Program-made: the position numbers and the translations under genes | From: Allomuricauda sp. NBRC 101325 | GTDB taxonomy: Bacteria > Bacteroidota > Bacteroidia > Flavobacteriales > Flavobacteriaceae | Direction: 5' to 3' | Length of the DNA: 64,000 bases | NCBI RefSeq assembly: GCF_030268205.1 | Contig: NZ_BSQF01000003.1 | Span: forward strand, 1 to 64,000 | In this document: one piece after another, positions 6,964 through 15,761 of the stretch | Position numbering within the stretch: the first letter of the stretch is position 1 | Layout of the letters: each line of letters opens with the position of its first letter | Notes under the pieces: model-generated | Seen by the model: only the letters and a program-made list of their open reading frames with translations | What the model was told of the DNA's origin: nothing | The model's database searches: none

Positions 6964-7632
6964 TTATTTTAACCTATATAAATAAGGACCTCCCTTGACT
7001 CCCTGCTTTTTTTCACCGGTGTTCTCCAAAACATCCATTTGAAAAATCCGTTTTCTAAAATTCCTTCTATCCAGTTCAACATTTAAAATGTCCTCATATA
7101 GGATTTGCAGTTCATGTAAAGTAAATTCCTTAGGAAGAAGTTCACCAACGATAAGCCTATGCCTTAAATTGTTCTGTACAAATGAGTATGCATCATTGAT
7201 CAGTGTTTTGTGGTCAAAGCCTAGATTCTTCGGAATATTGTTCACATCGAACCAATCAATACTCGTAATTGATTCCCTGAGTGTCAGGGGATGGTTCTCT
7301 GGTTTGACCAAAGCATAGAAACAAATGGTGATAACCCTTTTTAAAGGGTGCCTGTCCAATGCGGTATACGTCTTTACCTGTTCAAAATGAATGTCTCTGA
7401 ATCCAGTCAGGGCATACAAGACTTTTGCCGCACAGTCCTCTATGGTTTCGTTCTCTTCCATAACCCCACCAGGTACGTGCCATTGATTTTTAAAATGTCC
7501 AAATGACCTTTTAATGAGAAGCACTTTCAATTTTTCGTCAACATATCCAAAAACCGTAATATCAGCTGTGACCGAGCATTCAAATGAGCTTGGCTGTACT
7601 TGAATATCCTGCAGTTTTTCCTGAGTCATCAT
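6964..7632 (-). CDS. Nudix-fold transcriptional regulator (NrtR/AraR type)
   Basis: A 222-residue protein with an N-terminal Nudix fold (about 20-150) and a C-terminal winged helix (about 160-222; FTLHELQILYEDILNVELD then RRNFRKRIFQMDVL and GPYLYRLK), the layout of NrtR-family regulators including Bacteroidota AraR. The Nudix box keeps the glycines and first Glu (GVMEENE) but where REUxEE is required it reads KVLYAL, so hydrolase catalysis should be lost and the domain probably senses a sugar-derived ligand. The gene is divergent from the uronate operon (131 bp apart) and co-oriented with GH43. It most likely controls both; the effector is unknown. Start ATG at 7632 or 7629. Confidence 0.88.
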   Translation of the reverse strand: MMTQEKLQDIQVQPSSFECSVTADITVFGYVDEKLKVLLIKRSFGHFKNQWHVPGGVMEENETIEDCAAKVLYALTGFRDIHFEQVKTYTALDRHPLKRVITICFYALVKPENHPLTLRESITSIDWFDVNNIPKNLGFDHKTLINDAYSFVQNNLRHRLIVGELLPKEFTLHELQILYEDILNVELDRRNFRKRIFQMDVLENTGEKKQGVKGGPYLYRLK

Positions 7633-7682
7633 TTATTTGGGTGAATTATTGATTTTTTCTTTATAAAGGGAGTTAAAATTTA

Positions 7683-7707
7683 TATATTTAAAACCATGTA
7701 AAATATA
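7683..7707. promoter_or_regulatory. Inverted repeat in the divergent promoter, candidate regulator operator
   Basis: TATATTT (7683-7689) and AAATATA (7701-7707) form an inverted repeat with an 11-bp spacer, in the 131 bp between the Nudix-type regulator and the uronate operon. The region is very AT-rich, so chance is a real possibility. Its centre, 69 bp from the operon start, would suit an operator. Confidence 0.3.
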
Positions 7708-7763
7708 CACAGAATAAATTTAACAAAATCCGATTCTTTGTCTAAAAAGAAAAAATAATAATA

Positions 7764-8618
7764 ATGGATACGCCAAAATTTAAAGAATTGAAAGGCAAAG
7801 TTGTTGCAATAACAGGTGGTGGAGGTATTTTGTGCAGCACCTTGGCCCGTGCTTTTGCCGATCAGGGAGCTAAGGTCTGTGTTATGGATTTGAAAATGGA
7901 ATCTGCACAGGTTGTTTCGGACAAAATCAACAATGATGGAGGCTGTGCAATTCCTCTAAAGGTGGATGTTCTTGATCGAGAAAGTCTAAAAAATGCCAAC
8001 AAGGAAATGGAGGAAAGATTGGGTCCCTGTGATATTCTGATCAATGGGGCAGGAGGGAATCATCCATTGGGCACCACCAGTAATCCGTACTTGCTCAAAG
8101 AGGATCTTCTAGAGACAACAAAGGATTTTAAGACCTTCTTTGATCTGGATATGGAAGGGATTCAATTTGTGTTCAATTTGAATTTTATTGGAACCCTTTT
8201 GCCAACGCAGGTTTTTTCAAGAGGAATGATAGGTCGCAAAGGCTGCAATGTATTGAACATTTCATCCATGAACGCCTTTACACCTTTAACAAAAATACCG
8301 GCCTACAGTGGTGCAAAGGCCGCTGTGTCCAATTTTACCCAATGGCTAGCCGTCCATTTTTCCAAAGTGGATATCCGAGTGAATGCATTGGCCCCTGGTT
8401 TTTTTCTTACCGATCAAAACAGGAGTTTATTGACCAATCCAGAAGGCGGTTTGACCTCTAGGGGCACTACGATTATCGACCAAACTCCCATGGGACGTTT
8501 CGGAGAGCCAGAGGATTTGGTAGGGACAACATTGTGGTTGACCAGTGGGCAATCAAAATTTGTTACAGGCATTGTGGTTCCCATAGATGGTGGATTCAGT
8601 GCCTTTAGTGGTGTTTAA
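7764..8618 (+). CDS. SDR-type D-fructuronate reductase (D-mannonate oxidoreductase)
   Basis: A 284-residue short-chain dehydrogenase. The cofactor motif TGGGGILCSTLA (near 18-29), NGAG (about 94), the active-site Ser in ISSMNAF, and YSGAKAA (Tyr-x-x-x-Lys) are all present. PGFFLTDQNRSLL and the C-terminal IPIDGGF-like end (VVPIDGGFSAFSG) match the SDR group next to uxuA in many bacteria. It should reduce D-fructuronate to D-mannonate with NAD(P)H, the step done by the unrelated UxuB in E. coli. First gene of the uronate operon, 30 bp before uxuA, divergent from the Nudix-type regulator. Substrate assignment rests on family resemblance plus context. Confidence 0.87.
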   Translation: MDTPKFKELKGKVVAITGGGGILCSTLARAFADQGAKVCVMDLKMESAQVVSDKINNDGGCAIPLKVDVLDRESLKNANKEMEERLGPCDILINGAGGNHPLGTTSNPYLLKEDLLETTKDFKTFFDLDMEGIQFVFNLNFIGTLLPTQVFSRGMIGRKGCNVLNISSMNAFTPLTKIPAYSGAKAAVSNFTQWLAVHFSKVDIRVNALAPGFFLTDQNRSLLTNPEGGLTSRGTTIIDQTPMGRFGEPEDLVGTTLWLTSGQSKFVTGIVVPIDGGFSAFSGV

Positions 8619-8648
8619 TAAAGAAGGAATGATAGAAATTCAAAAGCA

Positions 8649-9836
8649 ATGGGTTTAGAACAAACATGGCGATGGTACGGACCAAAAGATCCTGTATCCC
8701 TTGCAGATATTAAGCAAGCGGGAGCAACTGGCATTGTAACGGCTTTGCACCATATTCCAAATGGCGAAGTCTGGCCCATTTCCGAAATAACCAAGAGAAA
8801 AGAAGAATTGGAAGCCTTTGGCCTTACATGGTCTGTGGTGGAAAGTATACCTGTTCACGAGGACATTAAAAAAGGAACGGGAAAGTACAAGGAGTATATT
8901 TCAAATTACAAACAGAGTATTGAAAATCTCGGTCGCTGCGGAATTGACACGGTCTGTTACAACTTTATGCCAATTTTGGATTGGACCCGTACCGATCTTT
9001 CCTATAAAATGCCGGACGGTTCCTTTGCGCTTTGTTTTGATGCCGTTGAATTTGCTGCTTTTGAACTCTTTATCCTGAATCGCGATAAAGCCTTTGATCA
9101 CTATTCCAAGGAAACCATTGAAATGGCCAAAGCAGCATTCAATACTATGGATGATGAAACCAAGAAGCGTTTGGTTCAAAACATAATTGCTGGTCTTCCA
9201 GGAGCGGAGGAAGGTTATACGTTGGAACAGTTTCAGCAGGCTTTGGACATGTATCAGGAGATTGGCGAGGATGAACTTCGAGAAAATCTGTACAATTTTA
9301 TCAAGGAAATTGGACCAACAGCTGAAAAATCCGGGGTCTTTTTGGCCATCCATCCAGATGATCCCCCATACCCTATTTTGGGACTCCCAAGAGTGGTGAG
9401 CACCGAAAAGGATGCAGAAAAACTGCTTTCAGCTTATGATAGTCCTCACAATGGTCTTTGTTTTTGTACGGGATCATACGGAGTACGAGAGGACAATGAT
9501 TTGGTGGGTATGGCCCAACGATTATCAAAAAAAATCAACTTTATACACCTTAGGAGTACCAAAAGGGATGCAATTGGGAATTTTTATGAAGCGGACCATT
9601 TGGACGGAGATGTAGATATGTATGGCGTAATGTATGAATTGCTAAAAGAGCAATCTGTACGCAACGAAAAAAATGCAAAAAATAAACGAATGCCCATGCG
9701 ACCCGACCATGGACACCAAATGTTGGACGATATCCAGAAGAAAACCAATCCGGGGTATTCGGCAATAGGTCGCCTTCGGGGTCTTGCAGAACTAAGGGGA
9801 CTTATGTATGGTATTGAAAAATCCTTGCAACAATGA
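8649..9836 (+). CDS. uxuA: Mannonate dehydratase
   Basis: A 395-residue protein of full family length. The N-terminus ([20 protein letters not shown], then [15 protein letters not shown]) and metal-site stretches ([52 protein letters not shown]) are diagnostic of UxuA. It dehydrates D-mannonate to 2-keto-3-deoxygluconate with a divalent metal in the cytoplasm. Its stop overlaps the start of uxaC by four bases (ATGA at 9833-9836), indicating translational coupling. Confidence 0.96.
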   Translation: MGLEQTWRWYGPKDPVSLADIKQAGATGIVTALHHIPNGEVWPISEITKRKEELEAFGLTWSVVESIPVHEDIKKGTGKYKEYISNYKQSIENLGRCGIDTVCYNFMPILDWTRTDLSYKMPDGSFALCFDAVEFAAFELFILNRDKAFDHYSKETIEMAKAAFNTMDDETKKRLVQNIIAGLPGAEEGYTLEQFQQALDMYQEIGEDELRENLYNFIKEIGPTAEKSGVFLAIHPDDPPYPILGLPRVVSTEKDAEKLLSAYDSPHNGLCFCTGSYGVREDNDLVGMAQRLSKKINFIHLRSTKRDAIGNFYEADHLDGDVDMYGVMYELLKEQSVRNEKNAKNKRMPMRPDHGHQMLDDIQKKTNPGYSAIGRLRGLAELRGLMYGIEKSLQQ

Positions 9837-11239
9837 CGTTTATAAAGGAGAACTTTTTATTGGAGACGCCACAAGCGGAGGAGTTGTACCATGATTATGC
9901 AAAGGAAATGCCAATAATCGATTACCATAACCACTTGCCGCCCCAACATGTCGCCAAGGACCACCAGTTTAAAAACCTTGCTGAGGCCTGGTTGATGGAT
10001 GACCACTATAAATGGAGGGCAATGCGGGCTTTTGGCATCGATGAAGCTTATATAACCGGAGATGCATCTGATAGGGAGAAATTTCAAAAATGGGCCGAAA
10101 CAGTACCCCATACCCTTAGAAACCCTTTGTACCATTGGACCCACTTGGAACTGAAACGTTATTTTGGAATAGATGATTTATTAACAGGTCAAAATGCAGA
10201 AAGAATTTTTCAAGACACACGGGAACAATTACAAGAAAAAAGCCATAGTGCAATAGGACTTTTACAACAGTTCAATGTGGAGGTCATATGCACTACGGAT
10301 GATCCTGTTGATAATTTGGAACATCATCAAAGTGAATTGCAAAAGCATACTATGCCAAAAATGCTGCCCACTTTCAGACCGGATAAAGTATACGCCATAG
10401 AGGACAACCATGCCTACAGAACCTATTTGGAAAAATTGGAAGAGGTATCCGGAACTCAGATATCGAGCTATCAGGACTTGATTTTGGCTTTAAAGCATCG
10501 GATGTTGTTTTTTCATGAACAGGGATGTCGCCTTTCCGATCATGGCTTGGAACAGTTGTATCATTTTGAGATGAACAGCTATAGTATTGATACCATTTTT
10601 GGTAAGATATTGAAAGGTATTTCACTGGAAATCGAAGAGGTACATTATTTTAAATTTGAGACATTGGTTCACTTATGCAGAGAATACCATAAACTCGGAT
10701 GGGTGCAACAATTTCATCTAGGGGCTTTACGCAATACGAATGGAAGAAAACTTTCGCAATTGGGGCCTGATTCAGGATTTGATTCCATTGGCGATTTTCC
10801 GCAGGCCACCAATCTTGCCAAATTCTTGAACACCCTTGAAAACACGGATCAACTTAGCAAGACCATTCTGTATAACCTTAACCCTGCCTTGAATGAAATT
10901 TTTGCTACCATGGTGGGTAATTTCAATGATGGAAGTGTGCGAGGCAAAATGCAATTAGGTTCAGGGTGGTGGTACAATGATCAATTGGATGGAATGGAAA
11001 AACAAATAAATGCGGTATCCAATATGGGGCTGCTCAGCTGTTTTGTGGGCATGCTCACAGATTCCAGAAGTTTTCTGTCCTTTCCAAGGCACGAATATTT
11101 TAGGAGATTGTTGTGCAATATCTTGGGTAATGACATTAAAAAGGGCTTGGTGCCCAACGACATGCCATTTATAGGTGGCATGGTTCAGGATATTTGTTAT
11201 AAAAATGCCAAGGCCTATTTTAATTTAGGATACAACTAA
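9833..11239 (+). CDS. uxaC: Glucuronate (uronate) isomerase
   Basis: A 468-residue amidohydrolase-superfamily isomerase of normal length. It has the N-terminal metal motif DYHNHLPP (about 28-35), [19 protein letters not shown], and the C-terminal [12 protein letters not shown] and [20 protein letters not shown]. UxaC converts D-glucuronate to D-fructuronate and D-galacturonate to D-tagaturonate. Because the operon carries a mannonate route (UxuA) and no visible UxaA/UxaB, glucuronate is the likelier substrate. The ATG overlaps the uxuA stop; the kinase gene follows after 16 bp. Confidence 0.96.
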   Translation: MTFIKENFLLETPQAEELYHDYAKEMPIIDYHNHLPPQHVAKDHQFKNLAEAWLMDDHYKWRAMRAFGIDEAYITGDASDREKFQKWAETVPHTLRNPLYHWTHLELKRYFGIDDLLTGQNAERIFQDTREQLQEKSHSAIGLLQQFNVEVICTTDDPVDNLEHHQSELQKHTMPKMLPTFRPDKVYAIEDNHAYRTYLEKLEEVSGTQISSYQDLILALKHRMLFFHEQGCRLSDHGLEQLYHFEMNSYSIDTIFGKILKGISLEIEEVHYFKFETLVHLCREYHKLGWVQQFHLGALRNTNGRKLSQLGPDSGFDSIGDFPQATNLAKFLNTLENTDQLSKTILYNLNPALNEIFATMVGNFNDGSVRGKMQLGSGWWYNDQLDGMEKQINAVSNMGLLSCFVGMLTDSRSFLSFPRHEYFRRLLCNILGNDIKKGLVPNDMPFIGGMVQDICYKNAKAYFNLGYN

Positions 11240-11255
11240 AAATGGATATTTCGGA

Positions 11256-12296
11256 ATGAAAAAAGTGGTAACGTTTGGAGAAGTAATGTTGAGACTCTCC
11301 CCGCCAGGTTTTCTTAGGTTTTCACAGACCAACACCTTTGATGCTGTGTATGGAGGTGCAGAGTCAAACGTAGCTATTTCTTTGGCCAATTTTGGTATAC
11401 CTGTTGACTTTGTTACAAGGCTCCCTAAAAATGAAATAGGGGAAGCTGCATTACAGGAAATAAGAAAATATGGCATTGGTACCGAACATATTCAATATGG
11501 CGGCAATCGTTTGGGAATTTATTTTCTGGAGAATGGTGCCATAGCAAGAGGCAGTAATGTTGTATATGATCGATCGGGTTCGGCCATGGCTGACATAAAA
11601 CTGGGTATGATTGACTGGAAAAAAGTCTTCGAAAAAGCAGGTTGGTTTCATTGGACGGGCATTACCCCGGCGATTTCGCAAGGTGCGGCCGATGCCTGCT
11701 TGGAGGGTGTCAAAATAGCCAAGAAAATGGGGCTTACCGTTTCATGTGATCTAAATTACCGTTCAAAATTATGGGCGTACGGAGGAGATATCCAGAGCAT
11801 TATGTCCGAGTTGATAACACATTGTGACATTGTACTTTGTCATGAGAAAGATGTAGAGGTGTATTTCAATATCAAATCCCAAGCACCTAAAAATAGCAAA
11901 GATGTAAAACCGGACAGGGTTAAAGATTTCATCTCGGTTAGCGATCAGCTTATGGAAAGATTTCCGAACATCAATAAAGTCATTACCAGTTTAAGGGGGT
12001 CTATAAGCGCCTCACACAATACCTGGCAGGGCATTTCCTATGATGGTTTCAAAAAGCATGTTTCAGAAGAATTTCAGATAACTCCCATTGTCGATAGGGT
12101 CGGTGGTGGCGATGCATTTATGGGAGGATATATCTACGGCCTATTGACCTGGCCGGAAGATGAACAAAAAGCATTGGATTTTGCAGTGGCCGCTTCCTGT
12201 TTAAAGCATACCATAAAAGGAGATGCCAATTTGGTCTCTGTTGCAGAAGTTGAAAAATTAATGGGAGGTGATACCTCTGGAAAGGTATCCAGATAA
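11256..12296 (+). CDS. kdgK: 2-keto-3-deoxygluconate kinase (PfkB family)
   Basis: A 346-residue ribokinase/PfkB-family sugar kinase. Visible signatures are FGEVMLRLSPPG at the N-terminus, YGGAESNVAISLANFG (substrate lid and binding), and DRVGGGDAFMGGYIYG near residue 285, holding the anion hole and catalytic Asp. A short insertion (about 205-225; SQAPKNSKDVKPDRV) is seen in Bacteroidota homologues. It should phosphorylate KDG made by UxuA to KDPG, the substrate of the next gene. The gaps of 16 and 11 bp to its neighbours place it in the same operon. Confidence 0.93.
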   Translation: MKKVVTFGEVMLRLSPPGFLRFSQTNTFDAVYGGAESNVAISLANFGIPVDFVTRLPKNEIGEAALQEIRKYGIGTEHIQYGGNRLGIYFLENGAIARGSNVVYDRSGSAMADIKLGMIDWKKVFEKAGWFHWTGITPAISQGAADACLEGVKIAKKMGLTVSCDLNYRSKLWAYGGDIQSIMSELITHCDIVLCHEKDVEVYFNIKSQAPKNSKDVKPDRVKDFISVSDQLMERFPNINKVITSLRGSISASHNTWQGISYDGFKKHVSEEFQITPIVDRVGGGDAFMGGYIYGLLTWPEDEQKALDFAVAASCLKHTIKGDANLVSVAEVEKLMGGDTSGKVSR

Positions 12297-12307
12297 ATAC
12301 GATAGCT

Positions 12308-12982
12308 ATGGCAAAATATACAAGATTGGAAGTTGTTCAGATGATGCAGAAAACGGGAATGGTCCCATTGTTCTATCACTCCGATCCCGAAATAGGGAAG
12401 AAGGTGCTCAAGGCATGTTATGATGGCGGGGCACGGTTAATGGAATTTACAGCTCGTGGCGATTTTGCCTTTGAGGTGTTTTCGGAGCTGAACAAATATG
12501 CCCTCAAAGAACTACCTGAAATGATTATGGGGGTTGGTTCCATAACGGATGGATCTGCCGCATCGCTGTATTTACAAATGGGAGCAAATTTTGTGGTAAC
12601 CCCTTCATTAAGGGAAGATATTGCCATAATCTGTAACCGCAGGAAAGTACTTTGGTTACCGGGTTGTGGTTCTTTGACCGAAATCAATAAGGCCGAAGAA
12701 TTAGGGTGCGAGCTAATTAAGCTCTTTCCGGGGGACATCTACGGTCCCGAATTTGTAAAGGCTATCAAAGGTCCTCAACCTTGGACAAGTATAATGCCAA
12801 CAGGAGGAGTGAGTACGGATGAGACAAATTTAAGGGCTTGGTTTGATGCAGGGGTGACCTGCGTGGGAATGGGTTCCAAATTAATTTCCAAAGATGTTCT
12901 GGACCAAAAGGATTTTGAAGGGCTTCAGAAAAAGGTGAGTGAAACTATAAAACTGATAGAAAAAATCAGAAAGGAAAAATAA
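12308..12982 (+). CDS. eda: KDPG / 4-hydroxy-2-oxoglutarate aldolase
   Basis: A 224-residue class I aldolase of the Eda family. The catalytic-lysine stretch is CELIKLFPGDIYGPEFVKA, the phosphate-binding end is MPTGGVS, and MGVGSI marks the barrel strand before. It cleaves KDPG to pyruvate and glyceraldehyde-3-phosphate, completing the route from uronate to central metabolism; gap is elsewhere in this window (49809). The stop codon shares its last base with the ATG of the TRAP binding protein (TAATG at 12980-12984), a sign of coupled translation between catabolism and uptake. Confidence 0.95.
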   Translation: MAKYTRLEVVQMMQKTGMVPLFYHSDPEIGKKVLKACYDGGARLMEFTARGDFAFEVFSELNKYALKELPEMIMGVGSITDGSAASLYLQMGANFVVTPSLREDIAIICNRRKVLWLPGCGSLTEINKAEELGCELIKLFPGDIYGPEFVKAIKGPQPWTSIMPTGGVSTDETNLRAWFDAGVTCVGMGSKLISKDVLDQKDFEGLQKKVSETIKLIEKIRKEK

Positions 12983-13962
12983 TGAAATCCCTCGCTGCTA
13001 TTCTCATGTTGTGCATTATGTTTTTCGCCCTTGGTTGTGAAGAGGCTGGAAGCATTAGGACAATAAGATTGGCACATGGTCTGGATATTAATCATTCCGT
13101 GCACAGGGCCATGGTAAAAATGGGGAGGGATATCGATAGTCTTTCAAACGGAAGGCTCCGAATAGAAATTTATCCCAATCAACAATTGGGCACCGAACGC
13201 GAAATCTTGGAGCTGATACAATTGGGCAGCATTGATATGACCAAAGTATCGGTTGCCACTTTGGAGAATTTTGCACCGAAGACCAGAATATTGGGTTTAC
13301 CCTATCTTTTTGAGAGTCGCGAACATGCTTTTAAAGTACTGGATGGCCCTATTGGGCAAAGTTTGTTGGACAATGCCAAACAATTTCGATTGAAAGGGCT
13401 GGGCTATTACGATGCTGGATTTCGAAGCTTCTATACCGAACAGGAGCCCGTAACCTCTCCAGATGATTTAAAAGGGCTTAAAATCAGAGTGATGGAAAGT
13501 ATTACAGCAATGGACATGGTCAAAAGTCTTGGTGGTTCCCCAACCCCCATTTCTTGGGGAGAGCTCTATACATCACTTCAACAGGGTGTTGTGGATGGGG
13601 CGGAGAACAATCTGCCCAGTTTCTACCTTTCCAAGCATTACGAAGTATGTCCCTATTACGCATTGGATGAGCATACTTTCTCTCCCGATGTATTGATTGT
13701 CGGCACCCAATTTTGGGACACGCTTTCAGAAAAGGAACAAGACTGGATCGGGGAAGCTGTGAAGGCATCCCTTGAACATCAACGGAAATTGTGGGCCGAA
13801 TCAGAATCCGAAGCATTGGAAAAAATTAAGGAAAAAGGTGTGAAGGTTTCTTATCCAGACAAGGAACCTTTTAAAGAGCTGACAAGTGAAATGTACCGAG
13901 CTTATGAAGATGATGAAGAATTGAACAACATGATTATGCAAATTAAAACACTGGCAAATTGA
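12982..13962 (+). CDS. TRAP transporter solute-binding protein (DctP family), lipoprotein
   Basis: A 326-residue DctP/SiaP-type binding protein. The fold signatures are IRLAHGLDINHSVHRAM, YPNQQLGTEREILELIQLGS, LKGLKIRVMES (carrying the conserved carboxylate-binding Arg) and TSLQQGVVDGAENN. Unlike classical soluble periplasmic binding proteins, the signal peptide ends in a lipobox, FALGC, with Cys19 followed by EEAGS, so the protein should be membrane-anchored. Organic acids, here most probably a hexuronate, are the usual ligands. It is encoded between eda and the two permease genes with overlapping codons. Confidence 0.93.
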   Translation: MKSLAAILMLCIMFFALGCEEAGSIRTIRLAHGLDINHSVHRAMVKMGRDIDSLSNGRLRIEIYPNQQLGTEREILELIQLGSIDMTKVSVATLENFAPKTRILGLPYLFESREHAFKVLDGPIGQSLLDNAKQFRLKGLGYYDAGFRSFYTEQEPVTSPDDLKGLKIRVMESITAMDMVKSLGGSPTPISWGELYTSLQQGVVDGAENNLPSFYLSKHYEVCPYYALDEHTFSPDVLIVGTQFWDTLSEKEQDWIGEAVKASLEHQRKLWAESESEALEKIKEKGVKVSYPDKEPFKELTSEMYRAYEDDEELNNMIMQIKTLAN

Positions 13963-14420
13963 TAGGGTTCAAGAGAATACTGGAAAATGTTTTGGCACAT
14001 GCCCTGGTCCTACTCATGGGGTTTATGGTACTGAATGTGCTTTGGCAAGTGTTCAGCAGATTTGTTATGGACGAACCAAGTCCATTTACCGACGAGTTGG
14101 CCCGCTTTCTTATGATTTGGTTGGGATTGTTGGGAGCAGCCTATGTGTCTGCAAAAAATGGTCATGTGGCCATAGATGTACTGGCAAAACGTGCCAATGT
14201 CAAAAATCAAAGAATGTTAAAGCGGTTGGTTTGCGGTTTTATCATTCTGTTCTGTTTGGCGGCCATGGTAACAGGAGGCGGATGGTTGGTCTATACCACC
14301 TATGAACTCAAACAACAATCCCCTGCATTGGGGTTGCCATTGGCATATGTGTATATGGTGATTCCTTTTAGTGGACTGATGGTGATTTATTTTAAAGTCA
14401 CAGAAATAATAACGGATTGA
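13959..14420 (+). CDS. TRAP transporter small permease (DctQ family)
   Basis: A 153-residue membrane protein with four predicted helices and the DctQ pattern RFVMDEPSPFTDELARFLMIW, LGAAYVSAKNGHVAIDV. It begins with TTG inside a TTGA overlap with the binding-protein stop, and its own stop overlaps the next gene in the same way. DctQ pairs with the large subunit to form the sodium-driven importer in the inner membrane. Confidence 0.93.
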   Translation: MIGFKRILENVLAHALVLLMGFMVLNVLWQVFSRFVMDEPSPFTDELARFLMIWLGLLGAAYVSAKNGHVAIDVLAKRANVKNQRMLKRLVCGFIILFCLAAMVTGGGWLVYTTYELKQQSPALGLPLAYVYMVIPFSGLMVIYFKVTEIITD

Positions 14421-15721
14421 ATCTTATGGAATATATACCCTTACTTGTTTTGATCATCAGTTTTGTAGGGCTATTGGCCATAGGCACTCCTGTAGCATGG
14501 AGCATTGCCATTTCATCCATGTTGACCCTGTTGGTAAGTGTTCCCATACTGCCCGCATTTGCTACCATCTCCCAACGAATGGCAACGGGTTTGGATAGTT
14601 TCGCACTTTTGGCGATTCCATTTTTTATATTGTCTGGAGAATTGATGAACCATGGTGGTATAGCCCATCGGTTGATAGCCTTTGCCAAAACATTGGTAGG
14701 TGCATTGCCCGGGGGGCTAGCCCTGATCAATATAATATCTGCAATGCTCATGGGGGCTATTGCCGGATCGGCCATGGCCTCAGCTTCAGCTATGGGTAGT
14801 ATACTTGGCCCAGAAATGGAAAAAGAAGGGTATGACAAAGGTTTTTCGGTATCGGTAAATATTACCTCGGCCACGACCGGGTTGGTAATTCCCCCAAGCA
14901 ACATTTTGATCGTTTATTCTTTGGCAAGCGGTGGGGCATCCATAGCAGCCCTCTTTTTGGCTGGCTATATCCCCGGATTGATTACGGGCCTGCTCCTCAT
15001 GGTGGTAGCCATGTTCTGGTCCAAAAAGAAAGGGTATGGTACAGGTCAACGAAGTACCTTGGGCCAGGTTTTTAAAACGTTTGTGGATGCAGTCCCAAGC
15101 CTATTTCTATTGGTCTTGGTCATTGGAGGAATCGTGGCGGGAATATTTACGGCCACAGAGGCTTCTGCCATTGCCGTGCTATACAGTTTGCTATTGGGAT
15201 TTGTGTATAAACAGATAACCATTAAAAAACTCCCCAGCATCTTTTTGAATGCCTCGGCCACAACTGCCGTAGTGATGCTGCTTATTGCGGCTTCAATGAG
15301 TATGTCCTGGGCGCTTTCCTTTGAACATATACCTCAAGACATCAGCGAAGGACTTTTATCCATTACAGATAATAAAATTGCCCTATTGCTCATCATCAAT
15401 TTGATATTATTGGTTGTGGGCATCTTTATGGATATTACCCCGGCCGTTCTCATATTTACCCCGATTTTTTTGCCCATCGTAACCAAATTGGGAATAGACC
15501 CGGTACATTTTGGAATCATCATGATCTTGAACCTATGCATTGGATTGTGCACACCTCCGGTAGGTTCGGTACTCTTTGTAGGGGTGGGTGTGGCTAAAAC
15601 TTCCATTGAAAAAGTGATTAGGCCACTATTGCCCTTGTTTGCTGCAATGGTTTTGGCCCTTTTTCTGATTACTTATATCCCAGAATTGGCCATGTGGCTA
15701 CCAAACCTGTTTGGCCTGTAA
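14417..15721 (+). CDS. TRAP transporter large permease (DctM family)
   Basis: A 434-residue polytopic membrane protein, about 11-12 hydrophobic segments, with DctM hallmarks: ALLAIPFFILSGELMNHGG, GSAMASASAMGSILGPEM, TGLVIPPSNILIVYSLASGG and IMILNLCIGLCTPPVGSVLF. It is the ion-coupled translocation subunit. The start is TTG at 14417 in a TTGA overlap with dctQ, or ATG at 14426. Forty bases separate it from the DUF1080 gene, so the operon probably continues. Confidence 0.95.
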   Translation: MNLMEYIPLLVLIISFVGLLAIGTPVAWSIAISSMLTLLVSVPILPAFATISQRMATGLDSFALLAIPFFILSGELMNHGGIAHRLIAFAKTLVGALPGGLALINIISAMLMGAIAGSAMASASAMGSILGPEMEKEGYDKGFSVSVNITSATTGLVIPPSNILIVYSLASGGASIAALFLAGYIPGLITGLLLMVVAMFWSKKKGYGTGQRSTLGQVFKTFVDAVPSLFLLVLVIGGIVAGIFTATEASAIAVLYSLLLGFVYKQITIKKLPSIFLNASATTAVVMLLIAASMSMSWALSFEHIPQDISEGLLSITDNKIALLLIINLILLVVGIFMDITPAVLIFTPIFLPIVTKLGIDPVHFGIIMILNLCIGLCTPPVGSVLFVGVGVAKTSIEKVIRPLLPLFAAMVLALFLITYIPELAMWLPNLFGL

Positions 15722-15761
15722 TGAATTTGTAAAATTTAATTTTTAACTAATAACACATAAA

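Noticed and set aside
6964..7632. Active Nudix hydrolase
   Set aside because: The REUxEE metal-binding residues are missing and a DNA-binding winged helix is attached.
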